The translations under genes were made by a program, and so were the position numbers. Shown here one piece after another: positions 4,972 through 5,010 of a DNA stretch of 5,010 nt (position 1 is its first letter; each line of letters begins with the position of its first letter). Where the stretch lies: positions 1 to 5,010 of the forward strand of contig JAIFMH010000280.1 in NCBI GenBank assembly GCA_020048595.1. The letters run 5' to 3'. Source of the stretch: Bacteroidota bacterium. GTDB taxonomy: Bacteria > Bacteroidota > Bacteroidia > Bacteroidales > UBA4417. Below the pieces are notes generated by a model that worked only from the letters and a program-made list of their open reading frames with translations, had not been told where the DNA came from and did not search any database.

Positions 4972-5010
4972 AAATTTGTTTCTGCTGATCTGATATTTTG
5001 GTTTGCTTCA

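Overview
All recognisable genes in this window lie on the minus strand, so transcription runs from high to low coordinates. The DNA is moderately AT-rich. Several signs point to the phylum Bacteroidota: the form of the ECF sigma/anti-sigma/Spy-like operon, mostly absent Shine-Dalgarno sequences, candidate promoters resembling the TTG...TAnnTTTG type, and a TPR protein with a secretion signal like those found in Bacteroidota signal-transduction proteins. No genus can be named from what is visible.

Layout in the direction of transcription: (1) 4936-3347 is a tight three-gene operon. It encodes an ECF sigma factor, a membrane-anchored zinc-finger (H-x3-C-x2-C) anti-sigma factor that starts one base after the sigma stop, and a membrane-tethered Spy/CpxP/CnrX-like periplasmic protein that starts 11 bases later. 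A possible ECF-type promoter (GAACTT-N16-TCTA) lies immediately upstream, which suggests autoregulation. (2) 3346-2976 is a 371-base gap with no convincing gene. It holds one candidate promoter that would give the next gene a leader of about 250 bases. (3) 2975-2460 encodes a predicted lipoprotein with a SnoaL/NTF2-like domain. (4) 2332-907 encodes three small four-helix membrane proteins that share an AWK[WN]E signature and look like diverged tandem paralogues. Each is separated by a spacer of about 100-130 bases; the spacers carry candidate promoters, a probable terminator and short repeats. (5) 770-1 is the N-terminal 256 codons of a secreted or membrane-targeted TPR protein that runs off the window edge.

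The first three genes form a standard envelope-stress type module: the anti-sigma factor holds the sigma factor at the membrane, and the periplasmic Spy-like protein probably contributes to sensing or feedback. The genes downstream are all membrane, lipoprotein or exported products, so they could be regulon members, but nothing in the sequence ties them to the sigma factor. The most unusual points are the trio of small membrane paralogues, the histidine-free Spy/CnrX-like protein with its Gly-Lys tail, and a 16-base perfect palindrome upstream of the TPR gene. I did not find a clear novel defence or mobile system.
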